In this document: positions 32,838 through 41,352 of the stretch, piece by piece | Layout: every line of letters begins with the position of its first letter | How positions within the stretch are numbered: the first letter of the stretch is position 1 | Source of the DNA: UBA5070 sp035913415 | GTDB lineage: Bacteria > Fibrobacterota > Fibrobacteria > UBA5070 | DNA length: 64,000 nt | Direction: 5' to 3' | Assembly: GCA_035913415.1 (NCBI GenBank) | Contig: JAMIIV010000229.1 | Location: 1-64,000, forward strand | The notes under the pieces: generated by a model | Told to the model about the DNA's origin: nothing | The model's input: only the letters and a program-made list of their open reading frames with translations | The model's database searches: none | Position numbers and translations under genes: made by a program

Positions 32838-33577
32838 GCGCCGCGCCCGGCACGGGAGTGCGGTTCTCTCGCATCCTCCTGAAATTGTCGGGCGAAGCCC
32901 TGGCCGCCGGCCAGGGTTTCGGCATCGACGCCGCGCTGGTGAAGCGTGTTGCCCAGGAGATCGCCCAGATCCACTCCCTCGGAGTCCAGGTCGGGGTGGT
33001 CGTCGGTGGCGGCAACATCATCCGCGGCGGAGTTGCCTCGGGACAAGGAATCGATCGCGTCGCGGGCGACCACATGGGTATGCTCGCGACGATGATCAAC
33101 TGTCTGGCTCTGCAGGATGCCATCGAGAAGGCCGGCGTGCAGTCGCGCGTCACCACCGCCATCCGCATGGATTCCATCGCCGAGCCGTTCATTCGCCGCC
33201 GCGCCATCCGCCACCTCGAAAAGGGGCGTGTGGTGCTTTTTGCCGCGGGTACCGGGAATCCGTATTTCACCACGGACTCCGCTTCGGCCCTGCGCGCCAT
33301 CGAGATCCACGCCGACGTCCTGCTCAAGGCGACCAAGGTCGATGGCATCTACGATGCCGATCCCGCGAAGGTTCCCACGGCCAAACGCTACGAAGCCGTG
33401 AGCTACCGCGAAGTCCTCGATCGCGAACTCAAGGTGATGGACACAGCCGCCTTCGCGCTTTGTCGCGAGAACTCCATGCCCATCCTCGTGTTCGATCTCT
33501 TCGAGGAAGGCAACCTCCTCAAGGCTGTCATGGGTGAGCACATCGGAACCGTGGTCAATTCCCGAGGGGAGCTCTGA
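32834..33577 (+). CDS. pyrH: UMP kinase
   Basis: The 247-residue enzyme phosphorylates UMP to UDP in pyrimidine synthesis and is typically hexameric and GTP-regulated. Visible motifs are the N-terminal RILLKLSGEALA, the GGGNIIRG nucleotide loop, DHMGMLAT, GTGNPYFTTDSASALRA and LLKATKVDGIYDADP. GTG 32834 overlaps the tsf stop. The gene order tsf-pyrH-frr is conserved widely. Confidence 0.96.
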   Translation: MSAAPGTGVRFSRILLKLSGEALAAGQGFGIDAALVKRVAQEIAQIHSLGVQVGVVVGGGNIIRGGVASGQGIDRVAGDHMGMLATMINCLALQDAIEKAGVQSRVTTAIRMDSIAEPFIRRRAIRHLEKGRVVLFAAGTGNPYFTTDSASALRAIEIHADVLLKATKVDGIYDADPAKVPTAKRYEAVSYREVLDRELKVMDTAAFALCRENSMPILVFDLFEEGNLLKAVMGEHIGTVVNSRGEL

Positions 33578-33578
33578 G

Positions 33579-34124
33579 ATGTCGTCCTCCGCCGAAGAAC
33601 GGATGAAGAAGGCCATCGACAACCTGAGCCGCGAGTTCGCCAAGGTGCGCACCGGCCAGGCGAATCCGGCCATGCTGGACGCCGTTTTGGTGGACTACTA
33701 CGGAACCCCCACACCCATCCACCAGGTCGCCGCGATCACGGTCCCGGATTCCCGGACCTTGGGTGTTTCTCCCTGGGAGAAGAACATGGTCGGCCCGGTA
33801 GATCGCGCCATCCGGGCCAGCGGTCTGGGGTTGAATCCGTCCACCGAAGGCTCCATGATCCGCATCGTCTTGCCCCCTCTCACCGAAGAGCGGCGCAAGG
33901 ATCTGGCGAAGGTCTGCAAAGGACTGGCCGAAGACGCCCGTGTGGCCATCCGCAACATCCGTCGCGACGAGAACGACACGATCAAGAAGCAGGTCAAGGA
34001 CGAAAGCCTCTCGCAGGACCAGGAAAAGAAACTCCTGGAAGCCATGCAGAAGCTGACCGACCGTTACATCGTGGAAGTCGACAAGACGTTCGCGGTCAAG
34101 GAAAAGGAGATCCTGACGGTCTGA
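33579..34124 (+). CDS. frr: Ribosome recycling factor
   Basis: The 181-residue protein splits post-termination ribosomes together with EF-G. It matches the whole family: KAIDNLSREFAKVRTGQANPAMLD, VDYYGTPTPIHQVA, NPSTEGSMIRIVLPPLTEERRKDLAK, and the C-terminal three-helix bundle RNIRRDENDTIKK. The start is one base after the pyrH stop. Confidence 0.97.
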   Translation: MSSSAEERMKKAIDNLSREFAKVRTGQANPAMLDAVLVDYYGTPTPIHQVAAITVPDSRTLGVSPWEKNMVGPVDRAIRASGLGLNPSTEGSMIRIVLPPLTEERRKDLAKVCKGLAEDARVAIRNIRRDENDTIKKQVKDESLSQDQEKKLLEAMQKLTDRYIVEVDKTFAVKEKEILTV

Positions 34125-34143
34125 AGATCCGTCGGGCACTTCC

Positions 34144-34857
34144 TTGACGACCAACGTCCCCAGACACATCGCCATCACGATGGACGGCAACGGGCGCTGG
34201 GCCAAATCCCGTGGATGGGATCGCACGGCCGGACACCGCGCCGGTACCGACGTCGCACGCGAGATCGTCCGCCACTGCGGACGGGTCGGGGTGCAGCACC
34301 TCACGTTGTACACGTTCTCCAGCGAGAACTGGAGCCGTCCGCCGCTCGAGGTTCGGGCCTTGATGTCCCTCCTGGTGGAGATGGTCCATCGCGAGGTCGA
34401 AGACCTCAACCGCAACAATGTCCGGTTGCGCACGCTCGGCGACCTGGAACGCCTGCCCGAGCGCACGCGCGAAGTCCTCGAAGCGGGGATGGAGAAGACG
34501 GCCGGCAACACGGGGCTGCAGTTGCATCTGGCGTTGTCGTACGGTGGACGACCGGAAATTGTCGAAGCCGCGCGTCGGCTGGCCCGCGGCGTACGTGCAG
34601 GCCGGTATTCCCCCGAAGAAATCGACGAAGCGCTTTTTGCGCGTCACCTGTATTCCCCGGACGTACCGGATCCCGATCTCCTGGTGCGCACCGGAGGCGA
34701 TCACCGCATCTCGAACTTCCTGCTGTGGCAGGTGGCCTACGCGGAGCTCTGGTTCACCGACACTCTCTGGCCCGACTTCGGCCCCCAGGAGCTGGACCGC
34801 GCGATCGAATCGTTCAGCTCCCGCGATCGTCGCTTCGGGCGCGTAAAGGAGTCCTGA
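34144..34857 (+). CDS. uppS: Isoprenyl transferase (undecaprenyl diphosphate synthase)
   Basis: The 237-residue cytosolic enzyme extends farnesyl diphosphate with cis isoprene units to make the lipid carrier for peptidoglycan. The catalytic Asp is in ITMDGNGRWAK; other signatures are GHRAGTD, LTLYTFSSENWSRP, LALSYGGRPEIV, and the C-terminal DPDLLVRTGGDHRISNFLLWQ and FTDTLWPDF. The start is TTG 34144, because the first conserved residues (PRHIAITMDGN) are only a few codons in and no ATG precedes them; no strong Shine-Dalgarno is seen. Confidence 0.95.
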   Translation: MTTNVPRHIAITMDGNGRWAKSRGWDRTAGHRAGTDVAREIVRHCGRVGVQHLTLYTFSSENWSRPPLEVRALMSLLVEMVHREVEDLNRNNVRLRTLGDLERLPERTREVLEAGMEKTAGNTGLQLHLALSYGGRPEIVEAARRLARGVRAGRYSPEEIDEALFARHLYSPDVPDPDLLVRTGGDHRISNFLLWQVAYAELWFTDTLWPDFGPQELDRAIESFSSRDRRFGRVKES

Positions 34858-34859
34858 AG

Positions 34860-35696
34860 ATGCCGATGTCCAACGGCCTGCAGCGGACGCTCTTCGCGAT
34901 CGTCGCCGGGCCGATTTTCATCGCGCTCCTGTGGGCTGGCGGGTATTGGCGTGCAGGCCTGCTGTCGCTTCTTCTTGGCGCGTCCGTGTGGGAATACGCG
35001 CGCATCCTGCGGATCAAGTACCCCGATGTCGGGCGGCTTCCCGAAACGTGGCTTCCCGTGTTGGCGTTCACACTGGTCTGGATCTCGCCCTGGGGGCCAG
35101 GGGCCGCTCTGGGGCGTTTTCGCGACCTGGTTTGGGGCCTGGCCATCCTCGTGTTGTTGGTGACGGCATTTCGCCGTCTGCACCGCGAATCCGTCTTTCC
35201 GTGGGTGGCCTTCGTCGGCGCTGGTTTGGCCTACATCGTGGGGTGGGGGAGTTCATTCCTGGCCCTTTCCGACGGACCTCGCGGATGGACCTCCTTGGCT
35301 CCTGCCATGATGGCTTTCGGTGCGTGCTGGACCGGCGACACCTTCGCCTACCTCGCGGGACGCGCCTTCGGGCGCCACAAGCTGTGTCCCGAACTTTCGC
35401 CCGCCAAGACCATCGAAGGCGCGGTGGCGGGAGTGATCGCCCCTGCGGTGTTCGGTGCCTTCTGGGGTGCGGGGTTCCTGGGGCTGTCGTTTGTCGCGGG
35501 TGCCCTTCTGGGCGCGCTCTTGGGCGTGGCAGGCATCGTGGGCGATCTCGCCGAAAGCGTCTTCAAGCGCTGGGGCGGAGTCAAGGACAGTTCCCGCCTC
35601 TTGCCGGGGCACGGCGGCGTGCTCGATCGGTTCGATTCCGCATTCCTTGCCGCGCCGCTGCTCCAGTTCGCCCTGGTTGCGCTCGGATCGCCATGA
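34860..35696 (+). CDS. cdsA: Phosphatidate cytidylyltransferase
   Basis: The 278-residue inner-membrane enzyme makes CDP-diacylglycerol from phosphatidate and CTP, the branch point of phospholipid synthesis. About eight membrane helices are visible. The signature VFKRWGGVKDSSRLLPGHGG with VLDRFDS lies at about 238-262, and DTFAYLAGRAFGRHKL at about 160. AAGGAG eight bases before ATG 34860 sets the start. The stop overlaps ispE (ATGA). Confidence 0.95.
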   Translation: MPMSNGLQRTLFAIVAGPIFIALLWAGGYWRAGLLSLLLGASVWEYARILRIKYPDVGRLPETWLPVLAFTLVWISPWGPGAALGRFRDLVWGLAILVLLVTAFRRLHRESVFPWVAFVGAGLAYIVGWGSSFLALSDGPRGWTSLAPAMMAFGACWTGDTFAYLAGRAFGRHKLCPELSPAKTIEGAVAGVIAPAVFGAFWGAGFLGLSFVAGALLGALLGVAGIVGDLAESVFKRWGGVKDSSRLLPGHGGVLDRFDSAFLAAPLLQFALVALGSP

Positions 35697-36592
35697 TCGT
35701 GGCCACCGACGGACGGCTCACGGCGACGAGCCTTTCGAAGATCAACCTCGTACTGGGGATCGAAGGCCTGCTACCCGATGGGCGGCACGAATTGGCCACC
35801 TGGTTTCAGGCGATCGACTACGGCGACGGGATCGAAGTCGAACCCAGCGACGACCTGGTCCTGCTCTGCGACCTCCCCGACTTGTGCCCCATGGAAGAAA
35901 ACCTCGCCTGGCGCGCTGCGAAGGCGCTGCAGGCGACCGCAGGGGTGCGGAAGGGCGCGCTCATCCGCTTGTCCAAACAGGTGCCCCACGGTGCCGGTCT
36001 TGGCGGCGGGTCGGGAGATGCCGCGATGGTCCTGCGCCTGTGCGACCGCCTGTGGGGGCTCGGTTCCACTCTCGAGACGCTCGAAGACGTCGGACGTTCC
36101 CTGGGCGCCGACGTGCCCTTCCTGGTCCGCGGCGGCGCCGCATGGGCGGGAGGAGCCGGGGACGTCCTGGAGGATGCTCCGGGTTTGCATCCCGACGTCG
36201 AGATTCTTGTCGCGACCCCCGGGGTGGCCGTGAATACGGGGTGGGCCTACCGCACTTGGGACGAGTTCCATCTCGCGGGATTGCCGGAACGCGCGCCAAG
36301 AACTACTTTGCCGAGCCTGCGTTCGCGTGCCTTCTTCCGCTCGGAAGATCTGCGCGGACTCCTGTTCAATGACTTCGAGGGAGTGGTCCTGGACCATTTC
36401 CCCGAGATCGCCAGGGTCCGCGAAGAAATGGGGTGCGCGGGAGCTGCGGCATCCCTGCTTTCCGGCAGCGGATCCAGTGTTTTCGGACTCTTCGAGGGGC
36501 GGACGGCCCCCGGTGCCATCCTGAGGGAGTGGGAGCGAAGAGGGATCCGGTGGCGCTGGTGCCGTCCGGCGGAGGGTTTGCCCCAAACTTGA
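35693..36592 (+). CDS. ispE: 4-diphosphocytidyl-2-C-methyl-D-erythritol kinase
   Basis: The 299-residue GHMP kinase catalyses the ATP-dependent step of the MEP isoprenoid pathway. It has the N-terminal Lys in SLSKINLVLGI, the glycine-rich phosphate loop PHGAGLGGGSGDAA at about 98, GADVPFLVRGG and the C-terminal LLSGSGSSVFGLF. The GHMP loop is slightly richer in Gly than usual. The gene overlaps cdsA, so two steps of lipid precursor synthesis (uppS, ispE) sit around it. The stop is five bases before tRNA-Gln. Confidence 0.93.
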   Translation: MIVATDGRLTATSLSKINLVLGIEGLLPDGRHELATWFQAIDYGDGIEVEPSDDLVLLCDLPDLCPMEENLAWRAAKALQATAGVRKGALIRLSKQVPHGAGLGGGSGDAAMVLRLCDRLWGLGSTLETLEDVGRSLGADVPFLVRGGAAWAGGAGDVLEDAPGLHPDVEILVATPGVAVNTGWAYRTWDEFHLAGLPERAPRTTLPSLRSRAFFRSEDLRGLLFNDFEGVVLDHFPEIARVREEMGCAGAAASLLSGSGSSVFGLFEGRTAPGAILREWERRGIRWRWCRPAEGLPQT

Positions 36593-36597
36593 GTCAC

Positions 36598-36668
36598 TGG
36601 GGTGTCGTCTAACGGCAAGACAGCGGTTTTTGGTGCCGCGAATGTTGGTTCGATTCCAGCCGCCCCAA
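36598..36668 (+). tRNA. tRNA-Gln (anticodon TTG)
   Basis: The acceptor arms TGGGGTG (36598-36604) and CGCCCCA (36661-36667) pair with discriminator A36668. The anticodon stem GCGGT/GCCGC encloses loop TTTTGGT, placing TTG at 36630-36632. The T-loop is TTCGATT. The 3' CCA is not encoded. It lies inside an otherwise protein-coding operon. Confidence 0.95.
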
Positions 36669-36705
36669 TCGAGACAGATTCCGTCCAATACCAGGAGAGA
36701 AAACA

Positions 36706-37248
36706 ATGAGCGTGACCCTTTCCATCGAAGCTCGCAGCACGAGCACCAAGGCCCAGATCAAGGCGCTCCGCGCTTCGGGCAAGATCCCCGCGGTCGTCTA
36801 CGGCAAGTCCGTGGCCCCCGAGAGCGTCATGCTCTCGGCCGACGAGTTCCGCCGTTTCATCGTTGACGGCAATCGCAACCGCCTCGTCTCGCTGAAGCTG
36901 CCCTCCGGCGCCACGGTGGACGCGTTCATCAAGGAAATCACCCGCGAGAAGATCCGTCGCGACGTGACCCACATCGACTTCCAGGTCGTGGCCGCGGGCG
37001 ACACCATCGTCTACCGTCTGCCCGTGACCTGCGTCGGCGTGCCCGTCGGCGTGAAGATCGGCGGCGGCAACCTGAACATCATCAAGAAGGACATCAAGGT
37101 CCGGGTCAAGCCCGAGCACCTCCGGGACTCCGTCGAACTCGACGTCTCCGAAGTGGAGAAGGGCGGAGCCGCCCTCGTCAGCTCGATCAAGATCGAGAAC
37201 GCCGTGGTGCTGACCCCGGTCCGCCAGGCCGTCGCCACCGTTTCCTGA
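36706..37248 (+). CDS. rplY: 50S ribosomal protein L25/general stress protein Ctc
   Basis: The 180-residue protein binds 5S rRNA. It is the longer L25 form with a C-terminal TL5-type beta domain: RSTSTKAQIKALRASGKIPAVVYGK at the start, DFQVVAAGDTIVYRLPV in the middle and PEHLRDSVELDVSEVEKGG in the second domain. CAGGAGAG precedes ATG 36706. The pair rplY-pth is conserved in many bacteria, here one base apart. Confidence 0.95.
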   Translation: MSVTLSIEARSTSTKAQIKALRASGKIPAVVYGKSVAPESVMLSADEFRRFIVDGNRNRLVSLKLPSGATVDAFIKEITREKIRRDVTHIDFQVVAAGDTIVYRLPVTCVGVPVGVKIGGGNLNIIKKDIKVRVKPEHLRDSVELDVSEVEKGGAALVSSIKIENAVVLTPVRQAVATVS

Positions 37249-37249
37249 C

Positions 37250-37819
37250 ATGAAGTTGCTGGTGGGTCTGGGGAATCCCGGCGAGCGCTACGCTCGCACC
37301 CGCCACAACATCGGCTTTCTGGCCTTGGACGCCTTGGCATCGCGCCGGGGCGTCCTTTTTGCGTCCGATCGCGGGGAGTCGGTCTCCGCTCGGATGCGGA
37401 TCGGCGCGCACGAATTCCTGGCCGTGAAACCACAGACGTTCATGAATCTCTCCGGGAAATCCGTGCAGGCGCACATGACCTTCCACAAAATCCGTCCGGA
37501 AGACGTCTTCGTGGTCGTCGACGACGTGACTCTGGATGTGGGGAGGTTCCGGGTCCGGGCCGATGGATCGCACGGAGGCCACAACGGCCTGCGCGACATC
37601 GAATCCCGCATCGGGAAGGTCTACAACCGGCTACGGATCGGGGTGGGCGCACGGCCTCCGGAGTGGGATCTGGCCGACTGGGTCCTGTCCCGATTCGCTC
37701 CCGAAGAAATTTCTTACCTGGAAAAACGGATGGAGGCATTGGACAATTGCCTGCAGACATGGATCGACCAGGGAATATCCGCTGCCGCCTCGCTTTACAA
37801 CGGCCCGATCCCCTCCTAG
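37250..37819 (+). CDS. pth: Peptidyl-tRNA hydrolase
   Basis: The 189-residue enzyme recycles tRNA from stalled peptidyl-tRNA. It has the N-terminal LVGLGNPGERYARTRHNIGF with catalytic His in RHNIGF, KPQTFMNLSGKSV with the key Asn, VVVDDVTLDVGRFRVR, and GSHGGHNGLRDIESRIG. Its start is one base after the rplY stop. Confidence 0.97.
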   Translation: MKLLVGLGNPGERYARTRHNIGFLALDALASRRGVLFASDRGESVSARMRIGAHEFLAVKPQTFMNLSGKSVQAHMTFHKIRPEDVFVVVDDVTLDVGRFRVRADGSHGGHNGLRDIESRIGKVYNRLRIGVGARPPEWDLADWVLSRFAPEEISYLEKRMEALDNCLQTWIDQGISAAASLYNGPIPS

Positions 37820-37832
37820 TTTCCGAGGTGCG

Positions 37833-38921
37833 ATGATGATGCATTTCGCCGCCATCCTGGCTGGCACCGCAGTTTCAGCCCCCGACTACTCGGTGTTCCA
37901 GAGGATCATGAGGGTGGACGAGGCGTCGCCTGCTGCCGTCGTGGGCTTGGGCGTGGCCGTGCTGCTGCTGCTGCTGGTCGTGGTCGCCCTGGAGCTGTGG
38001 CGCCAGCGTCGCGAATTGCGCGAGCGGGTCGAGCAGCAGTGGCGGGTTTTCGAAGGGCTGGCCTCAAGCAGGGGGCTGGACGAGACCGACATCGCGTTCC
38101 TGCGCGAGATCCACCAGGGAATGGACTCCCTCCATTCGCCGGACGTCCTGATCCGCATCCCCGCGGTCTACGATCGCGCCCTGGAAACCTGGCTTTCTGG
38201 ACGGAATCTGTCCACCGAGGACTGGGGGCGCCTGGAGCGGATCCGTCGCCTCCTGGGGTTCAAGGGGTTGACCGGCGAGACGAGCCTGTCGCACACCCGC
38301 CAGATGACCGATGGCCAGGTGGTGCGCCTCGCCCCCGAGGGAGGGGACGAATGGTTCTCCGCCAGGGTCATCCTCAACCATGAAGACCGCATGGAGGTGC
38401 TGCCCGACGCGCCGGTGCGCTGGAGCACGGGAAGCGAGGTCCGGATGGCCTTCAGCAGGCAGGGAGACGGGGAATACAAGGCCCATGTGGGACTGATCCG
38501 CCGGGACCCCCAATCCGGAACTTTGGTCTTCGGGCATTCCTCGAAGCTCTCTCGGCAGCAGTTGCGCATGTGGGTGCGCGTCCCCGTCTACCTCGAAGGC
38601 GAAATGCGTGACCTGGTGGGGCCGGATGGCAGAGAGTTGGAACAGCGCGACTTCTCCGTCCACCTGCTCGATCTTTCCGGGGGCGGCACCATGGCGGCAA
38701 TCCCCGTCGAGCTCCCGGTGGAATGCCGCGGAGTCCTCGATTTCCGCATCGGTGACACCATGGTCGAAGGGGTCCGATTCATCCTGCTGCGCAACGGGCG
38801 TCCCACCAAGGATGGAGGCCATACCTGCCACCTTTGTTGGGATGGCATCGAAATTCCCGCCCAAGAACGCATCATGCGATTCGTCTTCGAACGACAACGC
38901 ATGGGAGGCACGAGCCGCTGA
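37833..38921 (+). CDS. Membrane protein with PilZ-type c-di-GMP binding domain
   Basis: The 362-residue protein has an N-terminal signal-like segment, one strong membrane helix at about 28-50 (VVGLGVAVLLLLLVVVALEL), a coiled-coil-like stretch, then a YcgR-N-like region and a PilZ domain. The PilZ signature is intact: RMWVR (RxxxR) at about 250 and DLSGGG (DxSxxG) at about 278, so it can probably bind c-di-GMP. Three successive ATGs occur; the first (37833) follows GAGGTG at the right distance. It lies between pth and the pil operon, which suggests control of the type IV pilus, but this is inference. Confidence 0.8.
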   Translation: MMMHFAAILAGTAVSAPDYSVFQRIMRVDEASPAAVVGLGVAVLLLLLVVVALELWRQRRELRERVEQQWRVFEGLASSRGLDETDIAFLREIHQGMDSLHSPDVLIRIPAVYDRALETWLSGRNLSTEDWGRLERIRRLLGFKGLTGETSLSHTRQMTDGQVVRLAPEGGDEWFSARVILNHEDRMEVLPDAPVRWSTGSEVRMAFSRQGDGEYKAHVGLIRRDPQSGTLVFGHSSKLSRQQLRMWVRVPVYLEGEMRDLVGPDGRELEQRDFSVHLLDLSGGGTMAAIPVELPVECRGVLDFRIGDTMVEGVRFILLRNGRPTKDGGHTCHLCWDGIEIPAQERIMRFVFERQRMGGTSR

Positions 38922-38988
38922 TGTCACCATCAAACCCCGCTAAATCTCCGTAAGTTAAGGCCTGACTTGGAATTACAGCGATTTCCGC

Positions 38989-39017
38989 TTGACTGGAATC
39001 GTTGCAGTGCCTAAACT
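38989..39017 (+). promoter_or_regulatory. Promoter of the pilMNOPQ operon
   Basis: TTGACT at 38989-38994, a 17-base spacer and TAAACT at 39012-39017. The predicted start is near 39024, giving a ~26-base leader with AAGGGA before the TTG start of pilM. Confidence 0.75.
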
Positions 39018-39049
39018 AGGGGGAGCCTGTCCTCCGTGAAGGGATCAGC

Positions 39050-40138
39050 TTGAACGCATTGAACAAATCCTTTGGAACATTCCTCGGTCGTCTGAGGGGT
39101 GAAAGTTCCACGGTCGGCCTCGACATCGGCAATCACTCCGTGAAGCTGGTGAAGATGCTGCATCGCCGTGGTGCGCCCACCCTGGTGGCCGCTGGTATCC
39201 ACGAACTGAAGCCCGAGACCATCGTCGGTGGCGAGATCAAGAACAAAGACGCCTTGATCGAAGCCATCACGACCCTCGTGCATCGGACCGACTCCGGAAT
39301 CAAGGACGTCGTGATGTCCTTGTCGTGGAGCTACGGTGTCCTCGGAGACCGCATCCACCTGAAGTCCCAGAAGGGGACTGCCGACGAAGAAACGATCTTC
39401 TTCGAGGCTGGACAACGTCCGCCGTTCGATGTCGAGAACATCACTCTGGATTACAAGGTCCTTCGCCGCAACGTCGAGTCTTCCGACATGGAAGTCCTGC
39501 TGGTGGCCGCCAAGAACCAGGTGATGCAGACCTACATCGACGCCGTTCTCGAGGCCGGACTCCGTCCCATCGTCATCGACGTCGACGCCTTCGCCTTCGC
39601 CAACGCCTACAACTACACCGTGGGCAGCTCCGACCCCGACGAAGTGGTCGCGCTCATCAACATCGGTGACAACCTCACGAACATTTCCTTCCTGAAGGGC
39701 GGCGTGTACCACAGTACGCGTGACGTCAGCACGGCGGGCGACTACTTCGTGAAGTACCTCATGCGCCAGTTCAAGATCAATCGCGAACAGGCCACCGCCC
39801 TCTTGAAGGGCAAGGATGCCGAGAAATACGATCCTGCGCAGATCGCCCGTGCGATCGAGTTCAGTTGCGAGGAGCTGTCCCTCGGGATCGATCTGGCATT
39901 CCAGTATTTCCAGAGCTCCGAAAAGAACGCCAAGGTGCAGAAGATCGTGCTCTGCGGTGGTGGGGCTTGCATTCCGAACGTGCCCGAATTCCTTGGCCGT
40001 CGCCACGATGCGCAGGTTCTCGTCCTCAATCCGCTGGCGTCCATCGCCAAGGATGAAGAACAATTCCCTTCTCCGATTCCCGACACCGTGAGCACATTGC
40101 TCACCGTCGCCGTCGGCATGGCTTTGAGGAAGGTCTGA
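39050..40138 (+). CDS. pilM: Type IV pilus assembly protein PilM
   Basis: The 362-residue actin-like cytoplasmic protein anchors the pilus alignment complex. It has the FtsA/PilM ATPase landmarks: VGLDIGNHSVKLVKM (phosphate 1), ALINIGDNLTNISFLKGG (phosphate 2) with STAGDYFVKYLMRQF, and IVLCGGGACIPNVPEFL (adenosine). Start TTG 39050 with AAGGGA six bases before it. It begins the pil operon. Confidence 0.95.
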   Translation: MNALNKSFGTFLGRLRGESSTVGLDIGNHSVKLVKMLHRRGAPTLVAAGIHELKPETIVGGEIKNKDALIEAITTLVHRTDSGIKDVVMSLSWSYGVLGDRIHLKSQKGTADEETIFFEAGQRPPFDVENITLDYKVLRRNVESSDMEVLLVAAKNQVMQTYIDAVLEAGLRPIVIDVDAFAFANAYNYTVGSSDPDEVVALINIGDNLTNISFLKGGVYHSTRDVSTAGDYFVKYLMRQFKINREQATALLKGKDAEKYDPAQIARAIEFSCEELSLGIDLAFQYFQSSEKNAKVQKIVLCGGGACIPNVPEFLGRRHDAQVLVLNPLASIAKDEEQFPSPIPDTVSTLLTVAVGMALRKV

Positions 40139-40139
40139 G

Positions 40140-40775
40140 ATGACCACGACACTCATCGAAGTCAACCTGCTCCCGATCGAATACCGCGTGGTCCGCAAGG
40201 ACTACTCGTACCTCGCGGATCGGCGCGTGGTTTGGAGCACCTTGGCGCTGATCGTCGGGCTCGTGCTTGGCTGGATGCACTTCATGACCCTGGTGGCCAC
40301 GAAGACCGCCAAGGAATCGAACATCGCCAGCCTCCAGGACGAGATCAAGGATTACGACACGGTCAAAACCCAGATCGAGAAGTACCAGGAGCTCAAGACC
40401 CAGCAGGAAGCCAAGAACCAGTCCTTGCGCTCCATTTCGGTTTCCAAGAAGCGTTGGGTCCGCATCCTGGAAGACATCAACGCGAGCCTGCCGCCCCACA
40501 CTTGGCTGGTCTCCGTGAAGGAAGATGCCGGAAAGACCGACGAGATCGTGCTGGTGGCTCGAACCTACGTCTTCCAGGAAGTCGCGGGGTTCATGTTGCA
40601 GATCGAGCGGCGCCCCTTCTTCGACGTTCCCACTCTGGAAGGCATCGAACAGAGCAAGACCGGCGAATCGGGTACGGCCTTCGCCTTCACGCTCCACTGC
40701 CCTTTGTCGCCCGACATCCACTCCGATGCGGCCGGCTCCACCAAGACGGGAGGGGATCATGGCAATGAACCTTGA
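40140..40775 (+). CDS. pilN: Type IV pilus assembly protein PilN
   Basis: The 211-residue bitopic inner-membrane protein starts with the PilM-binding motif IEVNLLPIEYR, followed by one helix at about 32-52 (WSTLALIVGLVLGWMHFMTLV), a coiled coil (~60-95) and a ferredoxin-like periplasmic domain (WVRILEDINASLPPHTWLVSV). It follows pilM by one base. Confidence 0.93.
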   Translation: MTTTLIEVNLLPIEYRVVRKDYSYLADRRVVWSTLALIVGLVLGWMHFMTLVATKTAKESNIASLQDEIKDYDTVKTQIEKYQELKTQQEAKNQSLRSISVSKKRWVRILEDINASLPPHTWLVSVKEDAGKTDEIVLVARTYVFQEVAGFMLQIERRPFFDVPTLEGIEQSKTGESGTAFAFTLHCPLSPDIHSDAAGSTKTGGDHGNEP

Positions 40776-41352
40776 TCTCAAGGACAAGCTCAACCAGTGG
40801 CTCGTCCTGATCATCCTGATGATTGCCGGAGGCGGATACGCCTACTGGACGTACGTGTGGGAGCCGCGGCGCATCGAGATCGAATCCCTGACGGCTCAGG
40901 AAGTCGAGCTTTCCAACGAACTCACCCTGGTCAAGTCACAGATGCAGCGTCTTGCGCAATTGCGCGAGGAATTGCGTCAGGCCGAGGCCGACTTCGCGAA
41001 GTTGCAGGACATGTTCCCCGATGTCGAGAAGATTCCCACCCGCCTCCAGGATCTCCTCACCGTAACACGGCGGTCGGGTACGATCACGACAAAATTCGTC
41101 CCGTTGCCTTCGGCGGCCAAGCAGTACTACACGGAGAACATCTACCGCATCTCGGTGCGGGGGTCGTATCACGCCATCGGGGAAATGTTCGCTGAAATCG
41201 CGAACTTCAAGTATCCGACCTCCATCAACAAGATGGCGATCGACGTGGCCCCTGACCTGAAGTCCCAGCTCGAACTTGCCGACAAACACGGCACGATCGC
41301 CACGACAGTGGCCACCGAGTTCGAGTTCACCACCTACACATCGAGGAAGTGA
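40759..41352 (+). CDS. pilO: Type IV pilus assembly protein PilO
   Basis: The 197-residue inner-membrane protein has a short cytoplasmic start, one helix at about 14-32, a coiled coil (VELSNELTLVKSQMQRLAQLREEL) and a periplasmic domain ending in the family-like YHAIGEMFAEIANFKYPTSI. ATG 40759 lies within the end of pilN (17-base overlap) and has GGGAGGGG upstream. It pairs with PilN and PilP. Confidence 0.92.
   Translation: MAMNLDLKDKLNQWLVLIILMIAGGGYAYWTYVWEPRRIEIESLTAQEVELSNELTLVKSQMQRLAQLREELRQAEADFAKLQDMFPDVEKIPTRLQDLLTVTRRSGTITTKFVPLPSAAKQYYTENIYRISVRGSYHAIGEMFAEIANFKYPTSINKMAIDVAPDLKSQLELADKHGTIATTVATEFEFTTYTSRK

Noticed and set aside
36706..37248. Possible frameshift of the L25 gene because of its length
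   Set aside because: The 180-residue form with a C-terminal TL5-like domain is a known long version of L25/Ctc, and the frame is intact.
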